Below, one piece after another: positions 35,749 through 44,169 of a DNA stretch of 64,000 bases. The translations under genes were made by a program, and so were the position numbers. This DNA is from Rhodopseudomonas palustris (lineage in GTDB: Bacteria; Pseudomonadota; Alphaproteobacteria; Rhizobiales; Xanthobacteraceae): the NCBI RefSeq assembly GCF_003226555.1, contig NZ_QKQS01000007.1, positions 67,151-131,150 of the forward strand. The letters are read 5' to 3'. Each line of letters opens with the position of its first letter. The stretch's first letter is position 1. The notes under the pieces are model-generated. The model was not told the origin of the DNA and searched no databases. It saw only the letters and a list, made by a program, of their open reading frames with translations.

Positions 35749-36759
35749 TCAGTTGTCGAACCCGACCTTGTCGACCAGCGTCGCGGCGGCCTTGCGGTTG
35801 GCGGCGATCTTGGCGATCGGCAGCGGATCCGGCTTCAGCTTGCCGTAGCTGGCGATCACCGGATTGAGGGCGACGCCGGCGCGGATCGGATATTCGTAGT
35901 TGGCGTCGGCGTAGATCTGCTGCGCCTTCTCGCCGGCGAGCCATTCGATCAGCTTCACACCGTTGGCCTTGTTCGGCGCGTTCTTGGTCAGCAGCACACC
36001 GGACAGGTTGACGTGGGTGCCGCCGCCCTCGAACGTCGGCAGGATCACCTTCGTGGCATCCGCCCAGGCCTTCTTGTCCGGATCCTTCAGCATCAAGGCC
36101 CAGTAATAGGTGTTGCCGATGCCGAGGTCGCATTTGCCGGCCGCGACGTCGCGCGCGGTCTCGCGATCTCCGCCCGACGGCTTCTGGGCCAAATTGGCCT
36201 TCAGGCCGCGCAGCCATTCCTCGGCCTTGGCCTCGCCATGCTTGGCGACGTAAGCGGCGAACAACGCGTTGTTGTAGATGTGCTGGCCGGAGCGGATGCA
36301 GATCTTGCCCTTCCACTTCGGATCGGCGAGCTCCTCATAGGTGATCGCTTCCTGCTTGACGCGATCCTTCGACGCGTAGATCACCCGCGCCCGCATCGAG
36401 ATGCCGGCCCAGTGACCGTTCGGATCGCGGAACTGTGCCGGTACGATTTCGTCGATCACCGCCGAGTTGATCGGCTGGCTGATGCCCGCGGCGACCGCGT
36501 CGTCGATCCGGCCGATGTCCACCGTCAGCAGCACGTCGGCCGGGCTGTTGGCGCCTTCGGCCTTGATCCGCTGCTCCAGGCCTGAACTCGCCGAAATCAC
36601 ATTGACGGCGATGCCGGTGTCTTTGGTGAAGGCGTCGAACAGCGGCTGCACCAGCTTGGTTTCGCGGTAGGTGTAGACGTTCACCTGCTCGGCGGCGCCG
36701 GCGGCGAACGGCACGAAAACGGCGGCAAGTGCGAGGGCAGCGGCACGGAAACGGCTCAT
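35749..36759 (-). CDS. Iron(III)-type ABC transporter substrate-binding protein (FbpA/FutA-like)
   Basis: 336 residues. Signal peptide MSRFRAAALALAAVFVPFAA, cleavage near GAAEQ; then VNVYTYRETKLVQPLFDAFT. Ferric-binding proteins coordinate iron with a tyrosine pair, visible here as GNTYYWALML. GLEQRIKAEGANSPADVLLT and EGGGTHVNLSGVLLTKNAPN are also family-typical. First gene of a two-gene leftward cluster with the permease. Confidence 0.88.
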   Translation of the reverse strand: MSRFRAAALALAAVFVPFAAGAAEQVNVYTYRETKLVQPLFDAFTKDTGIAVNVISASSGLEQRIKAEGANSPADVLLTVDIGRIDDAVAAGISQPINSAVIDEIVPAQFRDPNGHWAGISMRARVIYASKDRVKQEAITYEELADPKWKGKICIRSGQHIYNNALFAAYVAKHGEAKAEEWLRGLKANLAQKPSGGDRETARDVAAGKCDLGIGNTYYWALMLKDPDKKAWADATKVILPTFEGGGTHVNLSGVLLTKNAPNKANGVKLIEWLAGEKAQQIYADANYEYPIRAGVALNPVIASYGKLKPDPLPIAKIAANRKAAATLVDKVGFDN

Positions 36760-36918
36760 ACGGCGGGCTCCTGGCGAAAATCGAGAATGCTTGTCACTAG
36801 CCTAGCCCGGGCGGGCAGTGCAGCGGCGCAATGTCGCGATTAGAGCGATTCCAAATGGCTCTGACGGGACGATTCGGGGCCTGGGAGGCCGCAGAATCGA
36901 ACAGGCGCGGCCTGTCGG

Positions 36919-37128
36919 TCAGATCAGATGATGGCCGTTGCCGCCTTGGCAGACCGGACATTTGCAATTGTGGAAATTGACTTCGGCAGCGACATATTCG
37001 TTGCCGCAATGGATGCACGCGATCTTCAGCTGCGGCCGGCGATCGGCGCTGCAACTGGCGGTCCGGGCGACCAGATATTGACCGAGCGAATTCTGATCGC
37101 CTTCGGCGACATGATAGTTCGCACTCAC
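36919..37128 (-). CDS. Small zinc-ribbon protein
   Basis: 69 residues. ACIHCGNEYVAAEVNFHNCK followed by CPVCQGGNGHHLI has two CxxC pairs, so a zinc ribbon is expected. The N-terminal 40 residues (SANYHVAEGDQNSLGQYLVA) carry no recognised motif. Start: GTG 37128 with GGGGGAC six bases upstream is much better supported than the longer frame from 37206. No functional neighbour; not a family I can name. Confidence 0.65.
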   Translation of the reverse strand: MSANYHVAEGDQNSLGQYLVARTASCSADRRPQLKIACIHCGNEYVAAEVNFHNCKCPVCQGGNGHHLI

Positions 37129-37308
37129 GAGCGTCCCCCGGGAATGTGCATCTGCGAGATAGTCTAACACACAGTCGAACGGGAAATGCAATTCGAATAG
37201 CTGCAATCGAATCGCGCCTGTCGCGAGCGGAGCGGTGTTGTAATGCCAGTATGAATCAAACCTTGCTCCAATGGTATTCAGACCGTGGAAAACGATGCCG
37301 CGCGGCGG

Positions 37309-38943
37309 CTAACGTCGTGCCGCGTGCGCGTTGCTGCCATTGCCATTGCCGTTGTCCTCGAGCGCGCGGCGCAAGCGGCGAATGATCACGCTACGCGCGC
37401 GCTCGTCGGCTGCGGCTTCGACACTGGCGTTGATATCAAGCAGTAGCTTCGACATTTCGTTGTGCCAGTCGAGCTTGACCACCGATTCGGGTTCGAGTCG
37501 TCGGCGATGCTTGCCGTCGAGCGCAGTCGGAACCGGCGTGGTGAGTTCGTAGACATCGTCGAGCAGTGGCTGAAAGATCTTCGCCGCCGGCAGCACGCCG
37601 CCGCCGAGCCGCTCTGTCAATGCGGCAATCGCGGTTTCCTCACCATGGCTGAGAAACAGCCCGCGATCGATCGGCCGCCGCTCGGTGATCCAGCGCGTCA
37701 GCTCGCCGGCGTCGGCATGGCCGGAGTAATCGTCGATGCGGCGGATCTTGGCTTTGACGCGGACTTCCTCACCCATGATCCGCACCGCCTTGGCGCCTTC
37801 TTCAAGGAAGCGGCCGAGCGTGCCATTGGCCTGATAACCGACCAGCAGCACGGTGCCCGAGGAGCGGCACAGCCAACGCTTGAGATGATGGCGGATGCGG
37901 CCGGCATCGCACATGCCGCTCGCGGCGATGATGATGTGGAAGCCGTTCAGCTTGGCGATCGCCTTGCTTTCCTCCACGGTCTCGGTGAAGCGCAGATGCG
38001 GCGAGGCCAGCAGCCTCTCGACATCGACGTCTTCGTCGAGATCGGCGGCGTGGCGGCGGAACACTTCGGTGGCGCGGATCGCCAGCGGCGAATCCAGGAA
38101 GATCGGCGCGCTCGGGATCGCGCCCTTTTCCATCAGGTCGATCAGGTCGACGATCAGCTCCTGGGTGCGCTCGACCGCGAAGGCCGGGATCACCAGGGCG
38201 CCGCGCGCTGCAGCGGCAGCGCTGACTTCGGCGGCGAGCCGCTCGTGGCGGAGCTTGGGCGAGGTCGGCTCGCGCACGCGGTCGCCATAGGTCGACTCGC
38301 AGATCACGTAGTCGAAATGCGCCGGCGCTTCCGGATCGGGCTGCAGCAGCTTGCCGTCGGGGCCGATGTCTCCGGAAGCGAGCAGCCGCAGCGCCGAGGA
38401 CGAGCGGCCTTCGCCGTCGATCTCGATCTCGATCGAGGCCGAGCCGAGCAAGTGACCGGCGTTCCAGAACCGCGCGCGCACGCCTGGGACCACGGTGATC
38501 CAGCTCTGGTAGTCGACCGGATAGAACGATGACAGCGTCGCGATCGCGTCGGCCTGGGTATAGATCGGGCTGACCTCCGGTCGCCCGCGCGCGGCATTGC
38601 GGCGGTTCAGCATCATCACTTCGGACTCCTGGATGCTGCCGGCGTCGGGCAGCATGTAAGAGCACAGATCAATGGTGCCGCGGGTCGCCAGGATCCGCCC
38701 TTTGAAGCCCTCGCGCACCAGCTTCGGCAACAGGCCGCAATGATCGATATGGGCGTGCGTCAGCAGCACCGCGTCGATCTCGGACGGGTGGAACGGAAAC
38801 GCGCCGTAGTTTAGCTCCTTGAGCGTTTTGTGGCCCTGGAACAGGCCGCAATCGACCAGGAAACGTTTGCCCTTGGTCTCGAACAGATAGCAGGAGCCGG
38901 TGACGGTGCGCGCAGCGCCGCAAAATCGGATGGTGACGCTCAT
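37309..38943 (-). CDS. MBL-fold beta-CASP hydrolase with RMMBL domain (YSH1/CPSF-73-like)
   Basis: 544 residues. Zinc motif THAHIDHCG at 62-70 and ASGDIG form the metallo-beta-lactamase core; CESTYGDR, FAVERTQELI, the beta-CASP motif IAASGMCDAGRIRHHLKRWL and the RMMBL-type C-terminus KAKIRRIDDYSGHADAGELT identify the beta-CASP family of nucleases. Bacterial members of this type are predicted RNA hydrolases, but none of this exact operon type has a function I can name. Start codon overlaps the stop of the PRPP synthetase gene (ATGA), so it is the third gene of a coupled operon. The Asn/Gly/Ala tail NGNGNGSNAHAARR is poorly conserved. Confidence 0.88.
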   Translation of the reverse strand: MSVTIRFCGAARTVTGSCYLFETKGKRFLVDCGLFQGHKTLKELNYGAFPFHPSEIDAVLLTHAHIDHCGLLPKLVREGFKGRILATRGTIDLCSYMLPDAGSIQESEVMMLNRRNAARGRPEVSPIYTQADAIATLSSFYPVDYQSWITVVPGVRARFWNAGHLLGSASIEIEIDGEGRSSSALRLLASGDIGPDGKLLQPDPEAPAHFDYVICESTYGDRVREPTSPKLRHERLAAEVSAAAAARGALVIPAFAVERTQELIVDLIDLMEKGAIPSAPIFLDSPLAIRATEVFRRHAADLDEDVDVERLLASPHLRFTETVEESKAIAKLNGFHIIIAASGMCDAGRIRHHLKRWLCRSSGTVLLVGYQANGTLGRFLEEGAKAVRIMGEEVRVKAKIRRIDDYSGHADAGELTRWITERRPIDRGLFLSHGEETAIAALTERLGGGVLPAAKIFQPLLDDVYELTTPVPTALDGKHRRRLEPESVVKLDWHNEMSKLLLDINASVEAAADERARSVIIRRLRRALEDNGNGNGSNAHAARR

Positions 38944-39851
38944 GCACGGCTCTCCTGATTGGTCGTGCCGATCTCGGCGCGCAGCGCCTCGGCGAACAAC
39001 TCGTCGAGCATAATCGCATTGGTCGGGTGCGGCACGGTGTGGGTGGAGCGGATGGTGCGGATGCCGGCGGCGGCGAAGTCGCGCAGCATGGCCGGGGGAA
39101 ACAGCGCGTGGGTGATCACCGCGTCGACCGATTTTGCGCCGGCGCCGAGCAGCGCGCGCGTGCAGGCGATCAGCGTGCCGCCGGAGGAGACGATGTCGTC
39201 GACCAGCAGCGCCGGCCGGCCCGCGACCGCGCTTGCATCAGCGAACGCGATTTCCACCGAGCGGTCGCCATGGCGGATCTTCTGCGCCACGGCGGATCGT
39301 GTGCCGATCAGTTTCGCTAGCGCATCGACCCATTGCTGCGATTCGGAATCGGGTCCGACCACCACGGTGTCAGGATCGAGCGTGCCGCGCAGCGCCACGG
39401 CGATCGCCGGCATGGCCGACAATTCGTCCGCCGCGATGCCGGGGAAGACATCACCGAGCCGCGGCGTGCGATGCAGGTGCGGATCGACGGTGATGACGCG
39501 GTCGACGAGCCCGGCGAGCAGTCGGCCCATCGCCTTCTGGCTGATCGCATCGCCAGGATGAAACGCCACATCCTGGCGCATGTAGCACAGATACGGCGCC
39601 AGCAGCACCAGCCGGTGGCAGTCCTCACGGCGTAGCGCTTCGGCGGCGAACAGGATCGTCACCAGCTTATCGTTGGGCTGATCGAGCGGCAGGTACAGGA
39701 TCGTGGTCGTCGCCACGGGGCCGACATTGACGGCGATCTCGCCGTCCGGAAAGCGGTGCTGCGTGATCGGATGCGCCGGCACGCCGAGCTGCGCCGCGAG
39801 CCGAATGGCATCGTCCGCAGCCGAGTCCAGATAGCGCAGGGCGACGCTCAC
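38940..39851 (-). CDS. Ribose-phosphate pyrophosphokinase (PRPP synthetase)
   Basis: 303 residues. [40 protein letters not shown] (catalytic loop region), [15 protein letters not shown] and the PRPP-binding loop [20 protein letters not shown] are conserved. It converts ribose 5-phosphate and ATP to PRPP and AMP. Shorter and more divergent than the housekeeping Prs (about 315 residues; RQDRK replaced by RQDVAF), so it is probably a second, specialised copy. Start at GTG 39851 overlapping the upstream stop (GTGA). Coupled to the phosphorylase gene before it and the beta-CASP gene after it. Confidence 0.88.
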   Translation of the reverse strand: MSVALRYLDSAADDAIRLAAQLGVPAHPITQHRFPDGEIAVNVGPVATTTILYLPLDQPNDKLVTILFAAEALRREDCHRLVLLAPYLCYMRQDVAFHPGDAISQKAMGRLLAGLVDRVITVDPHLHRTPRLGDVFPGIAADELSAMPAIAVALRGTLDPDTVVVGPDSESQQWVDALAKLIGTRSAVAQKIRHGDRSVEIAFADASAVAGRPALLVDDIVSSGGTLIACTRALLGAGAKSVDAVITHALFPPAMLRDFAAAGIRTIRSTHTVPHPTNAIMLDELFAEALRAEIGTTNQESRA

Positions 39852-41392
39852 GACACCAGGTCCACGTCGGCGGGTGTGTGATGATTGATCGCGAAGCCGG
39901 ACTCTGCCCGTGCGGCGGCCAGCGCCAGGTCGAATTCGGCGCGGTCGGACGCATACACCCGATACAGCGGCTCGCCTTTCTCGACGCGGTCGCCGATCTT
40001 CTTGAACAGGTCGATGCCGGCGCCCTTGGCGACCGGCGCGCCGGCACTGCGGGCGAGACGGTTGATCCGCAGACAATCGATGCCGTTGACCACGCCGTCG
40101 GCGGTCGCCAGCACGTCGGCGGCGTGGCTGCCGAGCTCCGCCGGGCACGGCGACGGCCCCTGCGCGTCGATGATCTGCTGCATCTTCTTCAGCGCGGCGC
40201 CGCTGTCGAGCAACTCCTTGGCGCGGGCATAGCCGGCGCCGCCGCGCAGCTTCGGATCGTATTCCAAGAGATGCGCGGCGAGCCGCAGCGACTTTTCGCG
40301 CAGGTCCGCCGGGGCGCCGGGCTCGTTACCGAGCACCGCCATCACGTCGCGCGCTTCCAGCACCGGGCCGATGCCGCGGCCGATCGGCTGGCGGCCGTCG
40401 GTGGTCACCACTTCGACACCGATGCCGAAATGATCGCCGACGAATTCGAACAGCTTGCGCAGCCGCATCGCCTCGTTGGCGTTGGCCACCTTCGCCGACG
40501 GGCCGACCGGGAAATCGATCAGCAGCCGGGTCGAGCCGGCGGCGAGTTTCTTCGACATGATCGAGGCGACCATCTGCTCCGGTGTGTCGAGGCTCAGCGG
40601 ACGTTCGACCGAGATCAGGATGTCGTCGGCCGGGGACAAATTGACGTGGCCGCCCCACACCAGGCAGCCGCCGCAGGCGTGCACCACCTGTTTCATCTGT
40701 TCGACGTCGAGATCGACCCGCGCCAGCAGCTCCATAGTATCGGCGGTGCCGGCCGGCGAGGTGATGGCGCGTGACGAGGTTTTGGGAATCATCAGCCCGT
40801 GTGCGGCGACGATCGGCACCACCACCATGGTGGTGCGGTTGCCGGGGATGCCGCCGATGCAATGCTTGTCGACGACGATCGGGGTGTCCCATGTCAGTTT
40901 GGTGCCGACCGATGCCATCGCGCCCACCAGCGCCAGCAGCTCGTCGGTCGAGGTGAAGCGCGCGGCGCTGATCAGGAACGCGGCGATCTCCATGTCGGAG
41001 TAGCGGAAGTGCGCGAGGTCATCGACAATCGCGGTGATCTCGGCTGCCGACAGGGTGTGGCCCTGGATCTTGGCGCGGACCGCGTCCAGGCTCGCCGGCG
41101 AGCGTGCCGGCGTCACCGTCACGGCGCTGCCGACCGGTTCGTTGAAGCGGCGGAATGCCGGTTCGGACAGGCCGAGCTCGTCCGGACCGATCAACGCATC
41201 GTCGTCGGTGATCATCAGCGTCGCCAGCAGCACCTTGCCGTTGATGCGCAGTTCGACGCGGCTGAAGCCGCGAAACACATCCGGTCGCAACGCGCGCGAG
41301 TGCCGGGAAATCACCGCGACGTTCTCGCGGCCGGTGTCGAGGCTGATCCGCCGAATGGTGAGCGGCGGGCGGGTGAGATCGGGAACATTCAA
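39848..41392 (-). CDS. Thymidine/AMP phosphorylase family enzyme (archaeal-type, long form)
   Basis: 514 residues. An N-terminal domain of about 85 residues ([20 protein letters not shown] onward) precedes the phosphorylase core: [60 protein letters not shown] (phosphate/nucleoside site) and [20 protein letters not shown]. Bacterial DeoA is about 440 residues and lacks the N-terminal domain. This long form is the branch containing archaeal AMP phosphorylase, which releases ribose 1,5-bisphosphate from nucleoside monophosphates. Whether it uses thymidine or AMP cannot be decided here. First gene of the operon; an FNR/FixK-like box lies 120 bp upstream. Confidence 0.85.
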   Translation of the reverse strand: MNVPDLTRPPLTIRRISLDTGRENVAVISRHSRALRPDVFRGFSRVELRINGKVLLATLMITDDDALIGPDELGLSEPAFRRFNEPVGSAVTVTPARSPASLDAVRAKIQGHTLSAAEITAIVDDLAHFRYSDMEIAAFLISAARFTSTDELLALVGAMASVGTKLTWDTPIVVDKHCIGGIPGNRTTMVVVPIVAAHGLMIPKTSSRAITSPAGTADTMELLARVDLDVEQMKQVVHACGGCLVWGGHVNLSPADDILISVERPLSLDTPEQMVASIMSKKLAAGSTRLLIDFPVGPSAKVANANEAMRLRKLFEFVGDHFGIGVEVVTTDGRQPIGRGIGPVLEARDVMAVLGNEPGAPADLREKSLRLAAHLLEYDPKLRGGAGYARAKELLDSGAALKKMQQIIDAQGPSPCPAELGSHAADVLATADGVVNGIDCLRINRLARSAGAPVAKGAGIDLFKKIGDRVEKGEPLYRVYASDRAEFDLALAAARAESGFAINHHTPADVDLVS

Positions 41393-41511
41393 AATAGCGC
41401 AACTCCGCGCATCGGCCGGGCGGCCTTCAGGAGCGCGTGGCGAAGCGGCGGGTGCCGGGACACGCGATGGCCGAGGCTAGAAGCTCGGCCCGCGCGTCCA
41501 TTTGATGCGTG

Positions 41512-41525
41512 TCAATGTCTTGCGC
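41512..41525 (-). promoter_or_regulatory. FNR/FixK-type box upstream of the phosphorylase operon
   Basis: TTGATGCGTGTCAA matches TTGAT-N4-ATCAA at nine of ten defined positions. Its centre (41518.5) would place a class II transcription start near 41477, an 85-nt leader before ATG 41392. It lies 16 bp past the nirV stop, so it belongs to the phosphorylase operon and not to nirV. Confidence 0.65.
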
Positions 41526-41541
41526 GGCCTTGGGTCGCGGT

Positions 41542-42423
41542 TCAGATTCCCGCCGCCGCCGTCATGCGCTCCAGCCGGTCTCGCAACCGGGCGAGCGGCG
41601 CCGCCGGCTCGCGCACCAGGCGAAAACCGAGGTGGATCGGCGGCAGGCCGGCCGAGCAGCCGCCGGCCTTGGCGTCACGGATGAAATCCGAGACGTAGGC
41701 GCGGTGCCGGCCTTCGGCGATCCGCACGCCGCAATTGGCGGTCTGCGCCTGCGGCCGGCCGACCGAGTCGATCGCGGTGCGGTCGAAGCAGGTCGCGGTC
41801 CATTCCCAGACGTTGCCGGACAGATCGAGCAGCCCGCGCTCGTTAGAGCCGAAGCCGCCGAAGCTGCGCAGGGTGGTGGAGAGGTCGTCACGCTCGGATT
41901 CGCGCTCATAGCGCGCGATCCACCGCACCGACGGATCATCGCTGTCCGAGGCGAGCCCGTCATCCTTGAACTTGCTGCCGGCCGCGAACGCCCATTCGGC
42001 GTCGGTCGGCAGCCGGTAGTGTGCGCCGGTCTTGCGCGACAGCCAGTCGGCGTAGGTGGTGGCGTCCTGCCAGGACACCTGCACGGCCGGCCGGTCTGCG
42101 CGGATCGCGGTATCGGCCGGCATCGGGTGGCATACGCTATCGTCGACGCAGAGTTGATAGTCCGCCGCGCTGACCTGATGCAGCATGATCGACAGCGGGC
42201 GGTCGAACCGCAACTCGGTCCGTGGCGCTTCGATCTGGCGGCGATCGCGCGTGAATTCGCCGGGCAGCCGATAGTCCATCGTGCCCGGTGCGATCTCGAC
42301 GATCGCTTGCTGGCCGTCGAGCGCCACGTCGCCGTGACCGATCACCAGCGGCGCCACCGCCAAAGGCGTGGCGAAACCGGCGAGGGCAGCGAGCGCGATC
42401 TTGGCTTTGAAGGCGAGCAGCAT
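41542..42423 (-). CDS. nirV: NirV-like formylglycine-generating-enzyme-fold protein
   Basis: 293 residues. N-terminal signal peptide (MLLAFKAKIALAALAGFATP ... GHGDVA). The SUMF1/FGE-sulfatase-modifying domain covers the rest: VSWQDATTYADWLSRKTGAH, YRLPTDAEWAFAAGSKF, LLDLSGNVWEWTATCFD, LGFRLVREP. Genes of this fold next to copper nitrite reductase are called nirV; their role is unproven. It is the gene after nirK on the same strand, with a repeat in the 164-bp gap. Confidence 0.85.
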   Translation of the reverse strand: MLLAFKAKIALAALAGFATPLAVAPLVIGHGDVALDGQQAIVEIAPGTMDYRLPGEFTRDRRQIEAPRTELRFDRPLSIMLHQVSAADYQLCVDDSVCHPMPADTAIRADRPAVQVSWQDATTYADWLSRKTGAHYRLPTDAEWAFAAGSKFKDDGLASDSDDPSVRWIARYERESERDDLSTTLRSFGGFGSNERGLLDLSGNVWEWTATCFDRTAIDSVGRPQAQTANCGVRIAEGRHRAYVSDFIRDAKAGGCSAGLPPIHLGFRLVREPAAPLARLRDRLERMTAAAGI

Positions 42424-42463
42424 GGCAGTAACCGCAGGTCTTGATTGAACGAGAGGCTCTCCC

Positions 42464-42543
42464 CGTCATTGCGAGCGAAGCGAAGCAATTCAGTTCCGAG
42501 CGCTGCGCTGGATTGCTTCGTCGCTTCGCTCCTCGCAATGACC
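42464..42543. repeat. Palindromic intergenic repeat, family A (copy 2)
   Basis: CGTCATTGCGAGCGAAGCGA ... GATTGCTTCGTCGCTTCGCT ... CCTCGCAATGAC, the same arms as the copy at 10000-10075. It lies between nirK and nirV. Confidence 0.8.
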
Positions 42544-42587
42544 GAGAAGAGGGGGCGCACAAACGTGAGCCTCGGAAGCGCGCAGTC

Positions 42588-43712
42588 TTAGTTCGTCGGT
42601 CCGCCCGGGATCGGGCCGGGAGCGCTGACCTGCTTCATCAGGTCGTCGTTCCACTTGCCGTCCACCTTGAAGTGCGCAGTGGCGCCGAGTTCGACGGCTT
42701 CGATCAGGTTGTGGTTGACGTAGGCGTACACGCCTGGCTGCTTGAAGGTGTAGAGCGCTGCCCCGGCCGAGCCGCCGCGGATGAACCAGGTTTCCAGATT
42801 GGTCTCCGGCGGGTTGGAGAACTTGCCGGTCTCCCAGACATAGTCGCCGTGACCGCCGATCAGGTGCGGGCGGGTGTCGCGGTTGGCCTGCGAATGCACG
42901 ATCAGCACGGTCTCGCCGACCTTGGCGGTCATGGCATTCTTGCCGGTGAGCGAGCCGACCTTGCCGTTGAAGACTTCGTGCGTCGGGATCAGCTTGCGCA
43001 TCACCTCCACCGTGTCGGTGTAGGATTCGGCCGGCGAGCCATAGGCCTTGTACTTGCCGTGCTCGTCTTTCGGCACGTACATGTCCTGCTCGCCGATATA
43101 GAAGACCCGGTCGTAGTGCAGCGGCTTGCCGTCGCGATCCTTCAGGCCGTCGCGCGGCAGCACCATCATGGCGCCGTTCATGCCGGAGACGACGTGCCAA
43201 GGGATCATGTTGCCGCCCGGTGCGCAGTGATACACGAAGGTGCCGGCGCGGTCGGCCTTGAAGCGCAGCACCACCTGTTCGCCCGGGTTGATCAGCGTCA
43301 GGCCGCCGCCGCCGAGCGCGCCGGTCGAGGCATGAAAGTCGATGTTGTGCGGCATGGTGTTGGTGGCCGGGTTGACCAGCGTCAGCTCGACGTAGTCGCC
43401 CTGGTGCACCACCATCAGCGGCCCGGGCATCGATCCATTGAAAGTCATTGCCTGGAACTTGGTGCCGTCCTCATCGATGACGACCTCCTTCTCCTCCACC
43501 ACCATCTTGAATTCGACAACCTTGGGGCCGTCCTTGGTGACCTGCTGATGCGCGTGCACGAACGGCGGCGCGACCAGTTCGACCTTCTGACGCGGCAGCT
43601 TGGAGATGTCTGGTTCGGCGGCTGCTGCGGCCGCGGGCACGACGGTCGGCGCCGCGCTCATCAACAGCGCGGTCGCGGCAACGCTCAGCAGAGTGTCTCG
43701 ACGATTCATCAT
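42588..43712 (-). CDS. nirK: Copper-containing nitrite reductase
   Basis: 374 residues with a Tat-like leader ([20 protein letters not shown]). Type 1 copper ligands are H122 ([11 protein letters not shown]), C163 and H173 with M178 ([20 protein letters not shown]). Type 2 ligands H127 and H162 plus a C-terminal His, and catalytic D125, are in place. It reduces nitrite to nitric oxide in the periplasm in denitrification. A divergent upstream region contains TTG-N8-CAA boxes; a Crp/Fnr gene is nearby. Start: ATG 43712 with AAGGA eight bases upstream; the frame from 43754 is longer by 14 residues without support. Confidence 0.95.
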   Translation of the reverse strand: MMNRRDTLLSVAATALLMSAAPTVVPAAAAAAEPDISKLPRQKVELVAPPFVHAHQQVTKDGPKVVEFKMVVEEKEVVIDEDGTKFQAMTFNGSMPGPLMVVHQGDYVELTLVNPATNTMPHNIDFHASTGALGGGGLTLINPGEQVVLRFKADRAGTFVYHCAPGGNMIPWHVVSGMNGAMMVLPRDGLKDRDGKPLHYDRVFYIGEQDMYVPKDEHGKYKAYGSPAESYTDTVEVMRKLIPTHEVFNGKVGSLTGKNAMTAKVGETVLIVHSQANRDTRPHLIGGHGDYVWETGKFSNPPETNLETWFIRGGSAGAALYTFKQPGVYAYVNHNLIEAVELGATAHFKVDGKWNDDLMKQVSAPGPIPGGPTN

Positions 43713-43780
43713 GGCGGTGGTCCTTGCGTCTGGATTGAAATTCGGCTGGCGCAACCATGCGCCTGCCGCGCCGCCGCTAT

Positions 43781-43794
43781 TTGTTCCAGCACAA
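43781..43794 (-). promoter_or_regulatory. Crp/Fnr (NnrR-type) box upstream of nirK
   Basis: TTGTTCCAGCACAA fits TTG-N8-CAA. Centred at 43787.5, it would sit at -41.5 for a transcript starting near 43746, leaving a 34-nt leader to ATG 43712. A weaker half-site, TGAATACCGATCAA, lies at 43804-43817. Confidence 0.5.
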
Positions 43795-43883
43795 GCTCAG
43801 TGGTGAATACCGATCAACTCCGGTCTCCCCCGGATCCGTCATTCGTCGGATGTGACAACTACGAGGTGGGAACCGCCGCTAGG

Positions 43884-43897
43884 TTGTTGCGCGACAA
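43884..43897 (+). promoter_or_regulatory. Crp/Fnr (NnrR-type) box upstream of the DUF1858 gene
   Basis: TTGTTGCGCGACAA is a near-perfect palindrome (TTGT-y-GCGC-r-ACAA) of the TTG-N8-CAA type, centred 54 bp before ATG 43945. It could also act on nirK from a distance. Confidence 0.6.
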
Positions 43898-43944
43898 AGA
43901 ACCTAACGCGCATCAGGGTCAGCATACGGGCCATGGAGACGACG

Positions 43945-44169
43945 ATGTCGATAGACCGCACCTTCGTAGTCGAAGACGTGATGCGCCGCTGGCCGGCGAC
44001 GATCCGGGTGTTCCTGGATTTCAGGCACGCTTGCGTCGGCTGTCCGATCGCGACGTTTCACACCATCGAAGACTCTTGCCGCGAACACCGCACTGCCGAA
44101 GCGCTGTTTCTCACGGCGCTCCGCGAGGCAGCGGCGAAGCCTCAGGAGGTCTTGTCGTCGGGCGCCTGA
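43945..44169 (+). CDS. DUF1858 domain protein
   Basis: 74 residues. VEDVMRRWPATIRVFLDFRH and the cysteine motif ACVGCPIATFHTIEDSCREH are diagnostic of DUF1858, a small helical domain with conserved cysteines often found near anaerobic or nitrogen-oxide genes. ATG 43945 has GGAG six bases ahead; ATG 43933 is an alternative. Divergent from nirK, and its last 28 bp overlap the 3' end of the convergent Crp/Fnr gene. Function unknown; metal or cluster binding is a guess from the cysteines. Confidence 0.8.
   Translation: MSIDRTFVVEDVMRRWPATIRVFLDFRHACVGCPIATFHTIEDSCREHRTAEALFLTALREAAAKPQEVLSSGA

Noticed and set aside
33959..36316. 785-residue frame joining the permease to upstream sequence
   Set aside because: The first 230 residues overlap the binding-protein gene in another frame and are low-complexity; the permease starts near 35605.
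38940..40148. 402-residue frame for PRPP synthetase
   Set aside because: The first 99 residues are inside the phosphorylase gene in another frame; GTG 39851 with the GTGA overlap is the natural start.
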